Positions 1-9,178 of a stretch of DNA of 64,000 bases are shown here, one piece after another (position 1 is the stretch's first letter; each line of letters begins with the position of its first letter). Source of the stretch: Neisseria elongata subsp. elongata (lineage in GTDB: Bacteria > Pseudomonadota > Gammaproteobacteria > Burkholderiales > Neisseriaceae); assembly GCF_900113545.1 (NCBI RefSeq), contig NZ_FOPS01000004.1, positions 48,818 to 112,817 on the forward strand, given 5' to 3'. Under the pieces are notes generated by a model. That model was not told where the DNA came from. It was given only the letters and a program-made list of their open reading frames with translations, and ran no database searches. A program made the position numbers and the translations under genes.

Positions 1-113
1 TGCCACTCATCGGACGGCACGTCGATGCCGCCCCACACAGGCATCAGTGCCTGCCGCTCGGGAAAAGCATCCGGTACGGCTTGCCCGTTGCTGATTTTTA
101 TTTCTCGTTTCAT
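1..113 (-). CDS. Partial hypothetical protein (N-terminal end only)
   Basis: An open frame starts at the ATG at 113 on the minus strand and runs off the left edge without a stop, giving about 37 residues (MKREIKISNGQAVPD...). I see no signal peptide, membrane segment or motif I recognise. No strong ribosome-binding site precedes the ATG, and the upstream DNA is very AT-rich. It could be the start of a real gene whose body lies outside the window. The function cannot be judged from this fragment. Confidence 0.4.
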   Translation of the reverse strand, partial: MKREIKISNGQAVPDAFPERQALMPVWGGIDVPSDEW

Positions 114-467
114 GGCATCATGAATAAAATAACAACAGTTATTATTCTGTGTAAAAAATGAGATATTGTTTTTGATTCATATCAAATAATAGAGAATTAT
201 TATTAAAATTGATAGATATTATTTAAAAGTGGGGTTTATATGGGAGGAATTAAGGATTTTAATATTTGTTGAAATCATATAATTATGTTTAGAAACGGTG
301 TGTGCAAAGCAAGGCTGCGGGTGGCGTAATTTATAGAAACCGATTCACCGGGCACTTTGCATATTCAAAAATTATCTCTCCTTAAGGCTAAGGAGGCAGA
401 CAAGTTAAAACGGATTGGTGGTTTATGATTCGGTTTTGATTGCATCGTTTCCGCACCGGTAATACAG
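114..467. other. AT-rich intergenic region
   Basis: No convincing gene is seen. The left half is strongly AT-rich, as expected for a promoter region of the leftward partial gene. A small perfect hairpin (CTCCTTA-AGGC-TAAGGAG) lies at 78-95 of the 300s, that is 378-395. Nothing else is recognised. Confidence 0.5.
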
Positions 468-499
468 AGAGGCCGTCTGAAACTTTTCAGACGGCCTCT
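468..499 (-). terminator. DUS inverted-repeat terminator of tkt
   Basis: Two AG-DUS copies face each other with a 2-nt loop, forming a 15-bp stem. It sits 23 bp after the tkt stop codon. Paired DUS acting as rho-independent terminators are well known in Neisseria. Confidence 0.8.
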
Positions 500-521
500 A
501 TTGGAATACCGGAAAACCGTT

Positions 522-2504
522 TTACAACACTGATTTTACAGTATCGACAACATTGTCCACGGTAAAGCCGAATTCTTTGAACAGCAGTTCGGCAGGGGCG
601 GATTCGCCGAAGCGGTTGATGCCGACGACTGCGCCGTTCAATCCGACGTATTTGTACCAGCCGTCGGCGTGTCCGGCTTCTACTGCAACGCGCGGCAGGC
701 CTTCGGGCAGGACGGCGGCTTGATAGGCGGTGTCTTGGCGGTCGAATACGTTGGTGGACGGCATGGACACGACGCGCACGGCGATGTTTTGCGCGGCGAG
801 GGCTTTTTGCGCTTCCAGAGCCAGCTCGACTTCGGAACCGGTGGCAATGATGACGGCTTGGGCGTTGCCTTGGGCTTCGCTGATGACGTAGCCGCCGCGT
901 TTGATGTCGTTCAGTTGTTGTTCGTTGCGCGCTTGGAATTTCAGGTTTTGACGGCTGAAAATCAGGCAGGACGGATGGTCTTCGGCTTTTACCGCTTCCG
1001 CCCATGCCACCAGCGATTCGGCGGTGTCGCACGGACGCCATACGTCCATGTTCGGAATCAGGCGCAGGGTGGCGGTTTGCTCGATAGGTTGGTGGGTCGG
1101 GCCGTCTTCGCCGAGGCCGATGGAGTCGTGGGTGAAGACGAAGACGGGGTTGATTTTCATCAGCGCCGCCATGCGCAAGGCATTGCGCTGGTATTCGCTG
1201 AACATCAGGAAAGTTGCGCCGAACGGTTTCACGCCGCCGTGCAGGGCAAGGCCGTTCATGATGGCGCCCATGCCGAACTCGCGCACGCCGTAGTGGATGT
1301 AGTTGCCGCCTTTTTCGCGGGTAACGGAGACGCTGCCCGGCCAGTCGGTCAGGTTGGACGGGGTCAGGTCGGCAGAACCGCCCACCAGTTCGGGCAGCTC
1401 TTTAGCCAAAATTTCGATGCTGTTTTGGCTGGCTTTGCGGGTGGCGATGGTTTCGGCTTTGGCGCACACTTCTTTCAATGCAGCTTGAACATATGCATCG
1501 AAATTGTCCGGCAGTTTTTTATCCATGCGGCGCACGAATTCTGCGGCTTCGGCAGGATATTTGGCTTGGTATTGCGCGAACAGTTCGTTCCATTCGGCTT
1601 CCAGTTTCGCGCCTTGTTCTTTCGCGCTCCATGCGGCGTAAATTTCTTGCGGGATTTCAAATGCGGGGTAAGTCCAGCCCAAATGTTTGCGCGTGGCTTC
1701 GATTTCATCCGCGCCCAAAGGTGCGCCGTGGGTTTTGTGGCTGCCTTCTTTGTTGGCGCTGCCTTTGCCGATTAAGGTTTTGCAGCAGATGAGGGACGGT
1801 TTGCCGGTTTCGGCGCGGGCGGCTTCAATGGCCGTCTGAATGGCGGCGGTGTCGTGGCCATTTACGTTGGGAACGACATGCCAGCCGTAGCTTTCAAAGC
1901 GTTGCGGGATGTTTTCGGTAAACCAGCCGTCCACTTTGCCGTCGATGGAAATATTGTTGTCATCATATAAAACAATCAGTTTGCCCAAGCCTAAGGTGCC
2001 GGCGAGCGAACAGGCTTCGTGCGATACGCCTTCCATCATACAGCCGTCGCCCATGAAGACATAGGTGTAGTGATCGACGATGTTCAAACCGTCTTTATTG
2101 AACTCGGCGGCAAGGATTTTTTCGGCCAATGCCATACCCACCGCGTTGGCAATGCCTTGTCCCAACGGGCCGGTCGTAGTTTCCACGCCGTCGGTATAGC
2201 CGTATTCGGGGTGGCCGGGGGTTTTACTGTGCAGTTGGCGGAAGTTTTTCAGGTCTTCAATGCTCAGGTTGTAGCCGGTCAGGTGCAGCAGGCTGTATAA
2301 CAGCATGGACGCGTGGCCGTTGGAGAGGATGAAGCGGTCGCGGTTGTAGAATTTGGGGTTGGCGGGGTTGTGGCGCAGGAATTTCGTCCACAATACTTCC
2401 GCCATTTCCGCCATACCCATCGGCGCGCCGGGGTGGCCGGAGTTGGCTTTTTGGATGGCGTCGGCAGAGAGGAAGCGGATGGCGTTGGCAAGTTGGGAGG
2501 GCAT
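522..2504 (-). CDS. tkt: Transketolase
   Basis: Thiamine-diphosphate enzyme of the non-oxidative pentose phosphate pathway, moving two-carbon units between ketose and aldose phosphates in the cytoplasm. The 660 residues match the usual length of about 660. Visible motifs are [10 protein letters not shown] near the N-terminus, the ThDP site GDGCMMEG near residue 155, and the pyrimidine-domain stretch [16 protein letters not shown] near residue 460. The ATG at 2504 is preceded by AGGAAA. It is monocistronic or followed only by its DUS terminator; the nearest upstream gene in the same direction is separated by a DUS. Confidence 0.97.
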   Translation of the reverse strand: MPSQLANAIRFLSADAIQKANSGHPGAPMGMAEMAEVLWTKFLRHNPANPKFYNRDRFILSNGHASMLLYSLLHLTGYNLSIEDLKNFRQLHSKTPGHPEYGYTDGVETTTGPLGQGIANAVGMALAEKILAAEFNKDGLNIVDHYTYVFMGDGCMMEGVSHEACSLAGTLGLGKLIVLYDDNNISIDGKVDGWFTENIPQRFESYGWHVVPNVNGHDTAAIQTAIEAARAETGKPSLICCKTLIGKGSANKEGSHKTHGAPLGADEIEATRKHLGWTYPAFEIPQEIYAAWSAKEQGAKLEAEWNELFAQYQAKYPAEAAEFVRRMDKKLPDNFDAYVQAALKEVCAKAETIATRKASQNSIEILAKELPELVGGSADLTPSNLTDWPGSVSVTREKGGNYIHYGVREFGMGAIMNGLALHGGVKPFGATFLMFSEYQRNALRMAALMKINPVFVFTHDSIGLGEDGPTHQPIEQTATLRLIPNMDVWRPCDTAESLVAWAEAVKAEDHPSCLIFSRQNLKFQARNEQQLNDIKRGGYVISEAQGNAQAVIIATGSEVELALEAQKALAAQNIAVRVVSMPSTNVFDRQDTAYQAAVLPEGLPRVAVEAGHADGWYKYVGLNGAVVGINRFGESAPAELLFKEFGFTVDNVVDTVKSVL

Positions 2505-2563
2505 GGTGTTTCCTAATAGTTGGGTTTGAAATGGGTTTGTAGGCCGTCTGAAAAGCGGGTCGG

Positions 2564-2959
2564 CTATTCGCCGCTTAACAGGTCGTAATTTTCGTAAACG
2601 GATTCGACGAGCGGGCTAAAGTCATCGGCGGAGAAATAGGAATGGCCGATGCCGATTAACCGGCTTAAAGGGTCGTCCGTATCGGCGGGTTCGGTATCTT
2701 CGTCGGTAACAAAATCCTGCCGTGCGCGCGCTATCATGCCTTGCACGTATTTCGCGCCCGCGCCGAGGCCGGTGAGTTTGCCGGCCGCATAGGCATCAAT
2801 GTCGTCGGCATCCATCAGGCACACCAGCCGGCCGAAGCAGTAGCCGTAGAAGGTGAAGCCCGCCATTTGAAACAGCAGTTCGTCGTTGATATCCCAGCGC
2901 GGATCGTTTGTGATGGCGGAGAAAAGGCGGTTTGCTTTATCGTGGAAGGCTTGTTGCAT
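2564..2959 (-). CDS. Conserved hypothetical protein, acidic, 131 aa
   Basis: A soluble, acidic protein of 131 residues without signal peptide or membrane segment. The sequence is rich in aromatic residues and Asp/Glu ([17 protein letters not shown] near residue 35). The start ATG at 2959 follows an AGGAA ribosome-binding site. It lies upstream of tkt on the same strand with 59 bp and a DUS between them. I do not recognise a family. It looks like a real gene from the ribosome-binding site and codon use, but no function is proposed. Confidence 0.65.
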   Translation of the reverse strand: MQQAFHDKANRLFSAITNDPRWDINDELLFQMAGFTFYGYCFGRLVCLMDADDIDAYAAGKLTGLGAGAKYVQGMIARARQDFVTDEDTEPADTDDPLSRLIGIGHSYFSADDFSPLVESVYENYDLLSGE

Positions 2960-3191
2960 GGTGGATTCCTGAGGGGCGGGCGGTTTTGTCCGAGTTGTTT
3001 GCGATGAATGGGGGATGAAAAACGGTGCAAATTATAGCCGAAGCCATGCTTTTTTCCTACAAGGCGGATTGGTGCGGGGGAGGGAAACTTAAGTGTTTCG
3101 GTAAAAGCGGATGTCGGGCGTATGCGTTGAAACTATTGGGAAAACGGTTTGCCGTGCATGGTGTTGATGTTTCGGCAGACGAAGCATGATT

Positions 3192-3236
3192 GAGGCCGTC
3201 TGAAAAGATGTTTGCACGTTTTCAGACGGCCTTTTA
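3192..3236. terminator. DUS inverted-repeat hairpin
   Basis: AG-DUS and its complement are separated by about 15 nt and followed by T residues. The 445-bp gap 2960-3404 holds this hairpin plus one single DUS near 3380; I see no gene in it. It lies downstream of the leftward phosphoesterase gene. Confidence 0.6.
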
Positions 3237-3404
3237 AGCGGTTTGAGACGGGTTTGTATGTTTCCCTTGCTTTTATCTCGCTGCGGCGCCGGTGGCGGTT
3301 TTGCGAATAGGCCTTGCTTGAAAGGAATGGCAGCCGTTTTTTAATCAAGAGGCCTTGGCGATTGTCAGCCCGGATTTGGAGGCCGTCTGAAAAGCGGGGC
3401 GGCT

Positions 3405-4496
3405 TCAGCGGCGGCCTTCCACATCGATAATCAGCACTTCCGACTGCGAGCAGAGCCGCAGCGGGATGCCCCAGAAGCCGTAACCGGAAGTAACGAAAAA
3501 GTGGCCGTTGCCGATTTTTTCATATCCGTAGTGCAGGCGGTTGATGGTGCGGACGATGAGGTTGGCCGGAAAAATCTGGCCGTTGTGGACGTGGCCGGAA
3601 ACTTGGATGTCGATGGGCAGAGTCGAATGCAGTTCGATTTCCGAAGGGCGGTGGTCGAGCAGGACGACGGGTTTGGATGTATCGGCCTGCTCCAGCAGTT
3701 CGGCGGTTTTCAGACGGCCTTTGTCCAAATCGTCAGGACGGCCGATAACGGTCAGGCCGCCCGTTTCGATGATTCCGTCGTTTAGCACCGTGATGCCCGC
3801 CGCTTCGATGGCGCGGGTAATCTGCCGTTGTGCGCCGAACAGATCGTGATTGCCCAATGTGGCGTATACGCCCAGCGGCGCGCGCAGTTTGGACAGGTGC
3901 GGCTGCATGTGTTCGGCTTCGTAAGCGGCGGTGTCGTCGTCCATGATGTCGCCGGGCAGCAGGATGATGTCAGCTTTTTCCTGTTGCATGATGCCGGCCA
4001 GTTTGTCGAGTTGGCGCGCGCCGAACAGGATGCCCAGGTGAAGGTCGCTGGCTACGCCGATGCGCAGCGGTTTGGCCAAAGGCTTGTCCAATACCACGCG
4101 GTAGTGGCGGACGGTCGGGAGATAGGCATTGTAGAGCGACAGGCAGAACAGTGAAGCGACTACCGCCGGTGCGGCAATACGCAGGATGCGCCGGAGTTTT
4201 TCGTCGGCCACGCGCTGGCGCAGCAGCAGTTTCAATAACCAAGCAAACAAGGCGGCAAAGCCGGTATACAGCAGTAAGACCATCCACAGTGCGGTCAGGC
4301 GGAAAGAGCCGTGCCACAGCCTGAGGAGGGAGAGGAGTATCAGGCCGTTGCCGAAGGCAAACAGGGCGAGGCAGAGCAACCGGCGGCCGCGTTTTTTCAG
4401 ACGGCCTTCAAACTGCCAGCATAAGGCTTTGTAAAAACCGTAGGTAAACGGCTGCATCAATAAGACAAACAGGGTCAGGAAGGAGAGAAATTTCAT
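3405..4496 (-). CDS. Membrane-anchored calcineurin-like metallophosphoesterase
   Basis: Binuclear-metal phosphoesterase of the YaeI type. The N-terminal third has about four hydrophobic segments and the C-terminal part is the catalytic domain. Metal-binding motifs are all present in order: GVASDLHLG, LLPGDIMDD, TLGNHD and SGHVHNGQ. The catalytic domain probably faces one side of the inner membrane. E. coli YaeI is a phosphodiesterase; the true substrate here is unknown. I chose the ATG at 4496 (MKFLSFLTLF) because it places the hydrophobic segment at the N-terminus; an in-frame ATG at 4547 would add 17 polar residues. Confidence 0.8.
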   Translation of the reverse strand: MKFLSFLTLFVLLMQPFTYGFYKALCWQFEGRLKKRGRRLLCLALFAFGNGLILLSLLRLWHGSFRLTALWMVLLLYTGFAALFAWLLKLLLRQRVADEKLRRILRIAAPAVVASLFCLSLYNAYLPTVRHYRVVLDKPLAKPLRIGVASDLHLGILFGARQLDKLAGIMQQEKADIILLPGDIMDDDTAAYEAEHMQPHLSKLRAPLGVYATLGNHDLFGAQRQITRAIEAAGITVLNDGIIETGGLTVIGRPDDLDKGRLKTAELLEQADTSKPVVLLDHRPSEIELHSTLPIDIQVSGHVHNGQIFPANLIVRTINRLHYGYEKIGNGHFFVTSGYGFWGIPLRLCSQSEVLIIDVEGRR

Positions 4497-4629
4497 GTAT
4501 GAGTTGCGTGTGTGGTGATTCGGACGGATTGTAATGCCGTCCGACACGGGTGGCGGCAGGGTTTTATGATAAGAAAGCTGCCACCCGGATGCATACCTCG
4601 GGACGGCTGAGAGCTGATGATGCGGGTGT

Positions 4630-5211
4630 TTAGTATTTTATGCGCACGCCCGCGGATACTTCGTGGGTGTGTACTTTTACACCGTCGAATTTGCCCCAGT
4701 GGTTGTAGCGGTAGCCCGCATCCAGGGCGATGTTTTGATTGATGTCGTAACCGATGCCCGTCATCACGCCCAAGCCGGTTTTGGTTTTGCGGGTTTCATA
4801 ACGTTCGATAAAGTTTGAACTGTATTCCGTTGTATCAAACGATACGCGGTTGAGGCCTACGCGTGCGCCGACATAAGGTTTAACAGGGGATTGCAGGTTG
4901 ATGTCGTAAATGGCGGAAACACCGAGACTTTGGAATTTGGCTTTCGCGTCATAATTGGTGGAGCTGCTGATTCTGCCGCTTTCTTTGTGGGATTTGTAGT
5001 GGGTGTAGTCGGCTGCCACACGGAAATCGCCAAAGTCGTAACCGCCCGACAGGCGCGGACTGAAGCCTTTTGTCGTCACGCTTTCGCCGTAAGCCTTGCC
5101 TTTTACCGAAGCATGGCCGACATCACCTTGGATATAAAATCCACGGTGTTCGTCTGCCAGTGCGACGGCGGGAAGGGAAAGGGCAACCAGTGTAGTCAGA
5201 ATTTTTTTCAT
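4630..5211 (-). CDS. NspA-like outer-membrane beta-barrel, copy 2
   Basis: Opacity/NspA-family eight-stranded outer-membrane barrel of 193 residues with a clear signal peptide (MKKILTTLVALSLPAVALA). Family hallmarks are GFYIQGDVGHA after the signal, KGFSPRLSGGYDFGDFRVAADYTHYK, PVKPYVGARVGLNR and the terminal SAGVRIKY ending in an aromatic residue, as barrel proteins need for BAM assembly. NspA of meningococcus is about 174 residues; the extra length lies in the predicted loops. It is a tandem paralogue of the gene at 5393-5974 with identical length. A gAGGAAC ribosome-binding site precedes the ATG. Confidence 0.88.
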   Translation of the reverse strand: MKKILTTLVALSLPAVALADEHRGFYIQGDVGHASVKGKAYGESVTTKGFSPRLSGGYDFGDFRVAADYTHYKSHKESGRISSSTNYDAKAKFQSLGVSAIYDINLQSPVKPYVGARVGLNRVSFDTTEYSSNFIERYETRKTKTGLGVMTGIGYDINQNIALDAGYRYNHWGKFDGVKVHTHEVSAGVRIKY

Positions 5212-5333
5212 GATGTTGTTCCTCGTAGGTGGAAAAAATTATTGATGGCCATCAGGCTCTCTGCAACTGTTGGTTGTTTGGATTGTATTGCGTTTCGTCT
5301 GTTACAACAATCACAGTTTTCATTGAAAAATTG

Positions 5334-5368
5334 CAAGCCGCCCGAAGTTTGGCACTTCGGGCGGCTTG
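5334..5368 (-). terminator. Rho-independent terminator after nspA-like copy 1
   Basis: A 15-bp perfect stem (starting CAAGCCGCCC) with a TTGGC loop lies 25 bp after the stop of the gene at 5393-5974; the minus strand is T-rich beyond the stem. It should separate expression of the two tandem nspA-like genes. It is not DUS-based. Confidence 0.8.
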
Positions 5369-5392
5369 CGTGAATACCGATGGTTTGAAAAA

Positions 5393-5974
5393 TTAGAATT
5401 TTACACGCACACCGGCAGATACTTCGTGAGAGTGTACTTTCAAGCCATCGAATTTGCCCCAGTGGTTGTAGCGGTAGCCGGCATCCAAGGCAACATTTTG
5501 GGTGATGTCGTAGCCGACACCGGCCATCACGCCAACACCGGCTTTGGTTTTACGGAAAGATTCAGTTTCGTGGTAGCCGGTAGTACCCCGGAAATCGTCG
5601 CTATAAGAAATGCGGTTAAGACCCAAGCGTGCGCCGACATAAGGTTTAACCGGAGAATTTAAGTCGAAATCATAAATGGCGGAAACACCAAAGCTTTGGA
5701 ATTTGATTTTTGCGTCAAATGTGTAAAGCGGATCGCGTTCATGTTCTTTCAAAGTTTTATAGTGGGTGTAATCGGCAGCTACACGGAAATCACCGAAATC
5801 ATATCCGGCAGACAGGCGCGGGCTGAAGCCTTTGGCACTGCCTTTACCGCCATCATCTTTGGTTTTAATGGTTGAGTGGCCGAGATCGCCTTGAACGTAG
5901 AAACCACGGTTGTCATCTGCCAATGCGACAGCGGGAAGGGAAAGGGCAACTAAGGTAGCCAGAACTTTTTTCAT
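5393..5974 (-). CDS. NspA-like outer-membrane beta-barrel, copy 1
   Basis: Opacity/NspA-family porin-like barrel of 193 residues with signal peptide MKKVLATLVALSLPAVALA. It shares GFYVQGDLGHS, KGFSPRLSAGYDFGDFRVAADYTHYK, PVKPYVGARLGLNR and the C-terminal SAGVRVKF with meningococcal NspA. Most differences from the neighbouring copy fall in the loops (for example residues about 40-50, 75-95 and 120-140), as expected for surface-exposed parts. This copy is upstream, and each gene has its own 5' region, so they may be regulated separately. In other neisseriae NspA binds factor H; that role here is inference. Confidence 0.9.
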   Translation of the reverse strand: MKKVLATLVALSLPAVALADDNRGFYVQGDLGHSTIKTKDDGGKGSAKGFSPRLSAGYDFGDFRVAADYTHYKTLKEHERDPLYTFDAKIKFQSFGVSAIYDFDLNSPVKPYVGARLGLNRISYSDDFRGTTGYHETESFRKTKAGVGVMAGVGYDITQNVALDAGYRYNHWGKFDGLKVHSHEVSAGVRVKF

Positions 5975-6178
5975 GATGTCATCCTCAATAATTGGATAGA
6001 AAATTATTAGTAGTCAAACGGCTTGCAACCGCCGACGGGCCGATTGTATTCTGTTATGAAGGTTTAAACAACGTTAAGATGGTTTTGATATGGCTGGGAA
6101 GCTTCCACACAACAATAAAAAAGCGGAGCCGTATATTGGAGGCCGTCTGAAAACCATCTGCCGCAGCAATACAAAGAT

Positions 6179-7354
6179 TTATAAAAAGCATTGCAATAAA
6201 TCGTTTAAAAACAACCGTCCCCGTTCGGTCGGGCGGAACACGGTCGGGTCGGTTTCCAGCAGACCTTTTTGCCTTGCCGTTTCGATTTGCGCCATGATTT
6301 TGGCGGCGGGTACGCCTGTGCGTTCCTGCAACATCGCGGCGGGTACGCCGTCGGTCAGGCGCAAGGCGTTCATCATGAATTCGAACGGCAAATCTTCGGC
6401 GGCGACGGTTTTGCGTTCAACGGCTTCACTCGGCTGACTTTGCATTAAGGCGAGGTAGTCGTTGGGATGGCGGCGGCGGACGGTGCGCTCGATGCGGTCG
6501 GGGTAGGAAATTTTGCCGTGCGCGCCCGCGCCTATGCCCAAATAATCGCCGAACTGCCAGTAGTTCAAATTGTGGCGGCACTGCATGGCGGGTTTCGCAA
6601 AAGCCGATGTTTCGTAGTGGACAAAACCCGCGCCTTCCAGCGCGCCGTGTACCGCGTCTTCGATGTCGAGGGCGGCTTCGTCTTGCGGCAAACCTTTCGG
6701 CGGCGTATGACCAAACGGCGTGTTCGGCTCCATGGTCAGATGATACGCGCTGATGTGTGTCGCGCCTGTGGCGATAGCGGTTTGTACGTCGTCCAATGCC
6801 GTCTGAACGGTCTGGTTCGGCAGGGCGTACATCAAGTCGATATTGACTTTATCAAATAATTTCAACGCAGTATCGATGGCGGTTAAGGCTTCTTTGCCGT
6901 TGTGGACGCGTCCTAGTCGCATCAGCATATCGTCGTTGAAACTTTGTACACCAATAGAAAGCCGCGTGATACCCGCATCTTTAAATCCTTGAAATTTCTC
7001 AATTTCAAACGTGCCCGGATTGGCTTCCAACGTAATCTCCGCTTCCGGCTGCAAGCGTAACAGCGAACGCATGCCGCTCAACAAACGGTCAATCGATTCC
7101 GCCTGAAACAGGCTGGGCGTACCGCCGCCGAAAAATATCGTTTCCACCGGCCTGCCCCAGATATTGGGCAATTCAAGCTGCAAGTCGGTCAGCAGCGCGT
7201 CGATATAGGCGGCTTCGGGCAGCCCGTTTTTCAGGCTGTGGGAATTGAAGTCGCAATACGGACATTTTTTGATGCACCACGGGATGTGGATGTAGAGCGA
7301 CAGGGGCGGCAGGGCGGTCAGTTGTCCGGGGCGTTGGAAAGTGATTTGGGTCAT
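6179..7354 (-). CDS. hemW: Radical SAM heme chaperone HemW
   Basis: HemW family protein of 391 residues, formerly annotated as oxygen-independent coproporphyrinogen oxidase-like. The radical SAM cluster motif CIKKCPYC is near residue 27 and is preceded by LYIHIPW, as in the family. FFGGGTPSLF near residue 73 is the SAM-binding glycine motif. HemW transfers heme to acceptor proteins rather than acting as the HemN oxidase, which has an extra N-terminal region absent here. It is oriented the same way as the rdgB and DUF6630-like genes upstream but separated from them by a DUS hairpin. Confidence 0.92.
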   Translation of the reverse strand: MTQITFQRPGQLTALPPLSLYIHIPWCIKKCPYCDFNSHSLKNGLPEAAYIDALLTDLQLELPNIWGRPVETIFFGGGTPSLFQAESIDRLLSGMRSLLRLQPEAEITLEANPGTFEIEKFQGFKDAGITRLSIGVQSFNDDMLMRLGRVHNGKEALTAIDTALKLFDKVNIDLMYALPNQTVQTALDDVQTAIATGATHISAYHLTMEPNTPFGHTPPKGLPQDEAALDIEDAVHGALEGAGFVHYETSAFAKPAMQCRHNLNYWQFGDYLGIGAGAHGKISYPDRIERTVRRRHPNDYLALMQSQPSEAVERKTVAAEDLPFEFMMNALRLTDGVPAAMLQERTGVPAAKIMAQIETARQKGLLETDPTVFRPTERGRLFLNDLLQCFL

Positions 7355-7371
7355 GGTATGTTTTTGGGATT

Positions 7372-7402
7372 GAGGTCGTCTGAAATTTTTTCAGACGGCA
7401 TC
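7372..7402 (-). terminator. Mixed-dialect DUS hairpin
   Basis: An AGGTCGTCTGAA copy (7373-7384, the mucosa-group dialect) faces the complement of ATGCCGTCTGAA (7390-7401). The stem is imperfect at two positions because the dialects differ. It follows the gene at 7422-8189. Confidence 0.65.
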
Positions 7403-7421
7403 TGTGGTATTAAGTTTCGTC

Positions 7422-8189
7422 TCAGATGGTTTTATTTGCCCGCTGCAAGGACACACCATATTGTTTTGATACTTTTTCAAAATCGGCTGTGTCTTGTTGC
7501 GGGATGATGATAAAGGTGTAATAGTCGCTTCCTGTGTCTGCACTATAAAGTACTGCACCGGCGGCTTCAAATAAGGGATATACGGCCCTTGCTAGCTGAT
7601 CGGGCAGATCTTCTTCAAGCTGCTGTTCGGTCCAATTTAGGACAACATTAAAACGTTGCGCCATTTCTGTGATGCAGTCAATAAAACTTTCCCCGTCTTT
7701 CCAATCAACGGAAAACAGATGTGCGTAGTCTTCGAGATTATTGTGTAGGATGAAGCCTTCGGTTAAGAGGTTTTTGAATACGGCGGTTTCGTTATTTTTT
7801 TCCTGCGTATTATTTTCCCCGCTTTCATCTTCCCCTCTTAAGTCTTGATGGATATTTTCGATAATGATGCTAACGGTTTTCGGCCGGTCGCGGTAAATAA
7901 CATCCAGCCAATGCCGGAAAAGTGTTTCATGATTTTTTAATGGGCGGAACAATGTATAAATAAACAAACAGATAAAAAATAAAGGGAACATCAACCATAT
8001 CAATAAACGCAGTAAAACGACAATGACGGGCAGAAAAGGCTTTGAGACAAACAACAAAGTTTTAGAAATAAACAGTAACAAAATTAATGACAAAGTTACT
8101 ATAGACGACAATATCAAACGGATAGTTTGCATCAGCAGAATAAAGGGCAGCAAGAGCAGTTTCAAAAGTTGATGGCGGGAATGGGCCAT
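7422..8189 (-). CDS. Membrane protein with DUF6630-like C-terminal domain
   Basis: Inner-membrane protein of 255 residues. The first 100 residues carry about three long hydrophobic segments rich in Leu, Ile and Phe. The soluble C-terminal half (from about residue 105) resembles the DUF6630 family, of unknown function, with the final part YYTFIIIPQQDTADFEKVSKQ. I chose the ATG at 8189 because AAGGAAAAC sits 8 nt upstream; the longer start at 8219 has no such site and begins next to a DUS. The gene is more AT-rich than its neighbours. Confidence 0.65.
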   Translation of the reverse strand: MAHSRHQLLKLLLLPFILLMQTIRLILSSIVTLSLILLLFISKTLLFVSKPFLPVIVVLLRLLIWLMFPLFFICLFIYTLFRPLKNHETLFRHWLDVIYRDRPKTVSIIIENIHQDLRGEDESGENNTQEKNNETAVFKNLLTEGFILHNNLEDYAHLFSVDWKDGESFIDCITEMAQRFNVVLNWTEQQLEEDLPDQLARAVYPLFEAAGAVLYSADTGSDYYTFIIIPQQDTADFEKVSKQYGVSLQRANKTI

Positions 8190-8220
8190 AAATTCGTTTT
8201 CCTTTCGGTACAAGGACAAT

Positions 8221-8266
8221 TACAGGCCGTCTGAAAAGACGTTTTGGGGTTTTCAGACGGCCTGTA
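8221..8266 (-). terminator. DUS inverted-repeat terminator of rdgB
   Basis: A 17-bp perfect stem built from two facing AG-DUS (TACAGGCCGTCTGAAAA and its complement), just after the rdgB stop. Confidence 0.85.
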
Positions 8267-8270
8267 TACT

Positions 8271-8864
8271 TTATAAGGCTTCAATTTTTCTCAACAATTC
8301 CCGCAACGCCTGCCCCCTGTGGCTTTCGGCGTTTTTGATTTCGGGGTCAAGCTCGGCGGCGGTGCAGTTGTGTTCGGGCAGGTAGAAATGCGGGTCGTAG
8401 CCGAAGCCGTGGGTTCCTGCGGCTTCGGCCTGCCATTGGCCGCGCCAGAAGCCTTCGGCGATGATGGGTTGCGGGTCGTTTTCGTGGCGGACGAGGACGA
8501 GGACGCAGACGTAGTAGCAGCTTTTATCGGCTTTGTCGGCGAGGTGGTCTGAAAGGCGCTTGTTGTTGGCGGTATCGGATTTGGGATTGGCTCCGGCATA
8601 GCGGGCGGAGAGGACGCCGGGTGCGCCGTTTAATGCGGCGGTGCAGATGCCGGAGTCGTCGGCGAGCGCGGGCAGGCCGCTGTGTTTGGCGGCATGGCGG
8701 GCTTTGGCGAGCGCGTTTTCGATGAAGGTGTGGTACGGCTCGGGGCATTCGGGCGTGTCGAACTGCGATTGCGGCAGGACTTCGATGTTCAAATCGGCAA
8801 AGAGGCGGGAAAATTCTTTGAGTTTGCCCGCGTTGCCGCTGGCGAGAACGATTTTTTCGAACAT
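8271..8864 (-). CDS. rdgB: XTP/dITP pyrophosphatase (non-canonical purine NTPase)
   Basis: RdgB/HAM1 family enzyme of 197 residues that hydrolyses XTP, ITP and dITP to monophosphates and so keeps deaminated purines out of DNA and RNA. Family motifs are visible: LASGNAGKLKEF at the N-terminus, ALADDSGI near residue 65, PGVLSARYAG near residue 82 and GFGYDPHF near residue 152. The length is typical. It is followed by its own terminator and preceded by the small membrane protein gene at 8874-9104, 9 bp away, which is likely co-transcribed. Confidence 0.95.
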   Translation of the reverse strand: MFEKIVLASGNAGKLKEFSRLFADLNIEVLPQSQFDTPECPEPYHTFIENALAKARHAAKHSGLPALADDSGICTAALNGAPGVLSARYAGANPKSDTANNKRLSDHLADKADKSCYYVCVLVLVRHENDPQPIIAEGFWRGQWQAEAAGTHGFGYDPHFYLPEHNCTAAELDPEIKNAESHRGQALRELLRKIEAL

Positions 8865-8873
8865 GGGTTTTCC

Positions 8874-9104
8874 TTAGCGGGATTGGTTTTGCTGTTCGCG
8901 CATTACTTTAGCGCGGGCGTGTTCGCGGACGAAGAGGCCGAGGCAGGCGACTTGGCCGAAGACGGCACCGAATGCGAATAGGAAGGCGGCGACGGCGAAT
9001 TGTTTGCTTTGAATGGAAAGCAGGTACGCGCCCAGAGTTACCAATGCGATGAAGAGCAGGGTGAAGAGGACAGTCAGGATGAGGAAGGTTCGGCGTTTGG
9101 TCAT
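8874..9104 (-). CDS. Small inner-membrane protein, 76 aa
   Basis: A 76-residue protein with two hydrophobic helices (about residues 6-29 and 37-58), a positively charged start (MTKRR) and a basic tail. This pattern predicts an inner-membrane hairpin with both ends in the cytoplasm. It ends 9 bp before rdgB starts, so the two are probably translated from one message. I do not recognise a named family and propose no function. Confidence 0.6.
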   Translation of the reverse strand: MTKRRTFLILTVLFTLLFIALVTLGAYLLSIQSKQFAVAAFLFAFGAVFGQVACLGLFVREHARAKVMREQQNQSR

Positions 9105-9131
9105 GGCGGTAAACGGGGTTAGGTGGCTCGG

Positions 9132-9176
9132 GAGGCCGTCTGAAAAGCGGGAAATGCGTTTTCAGACGGCCTTTTT
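9132..9176 (-). terminator. DUS inverted-repeat terminator
   Basis: Two facing AG-DUS with a loop of about 18 nt and a T tract. It lies immediately after the stop of the phosphatase gene at 9179-9646. Confidence 0.75.
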
Positions 9177-9178
9177 GT

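Noticed and set aside
669..1775. Long plus-strand frame opposite tkt
   Set aside because: It is the antisense shadow of transketolase with no ribosome-binding site and no family likeness.
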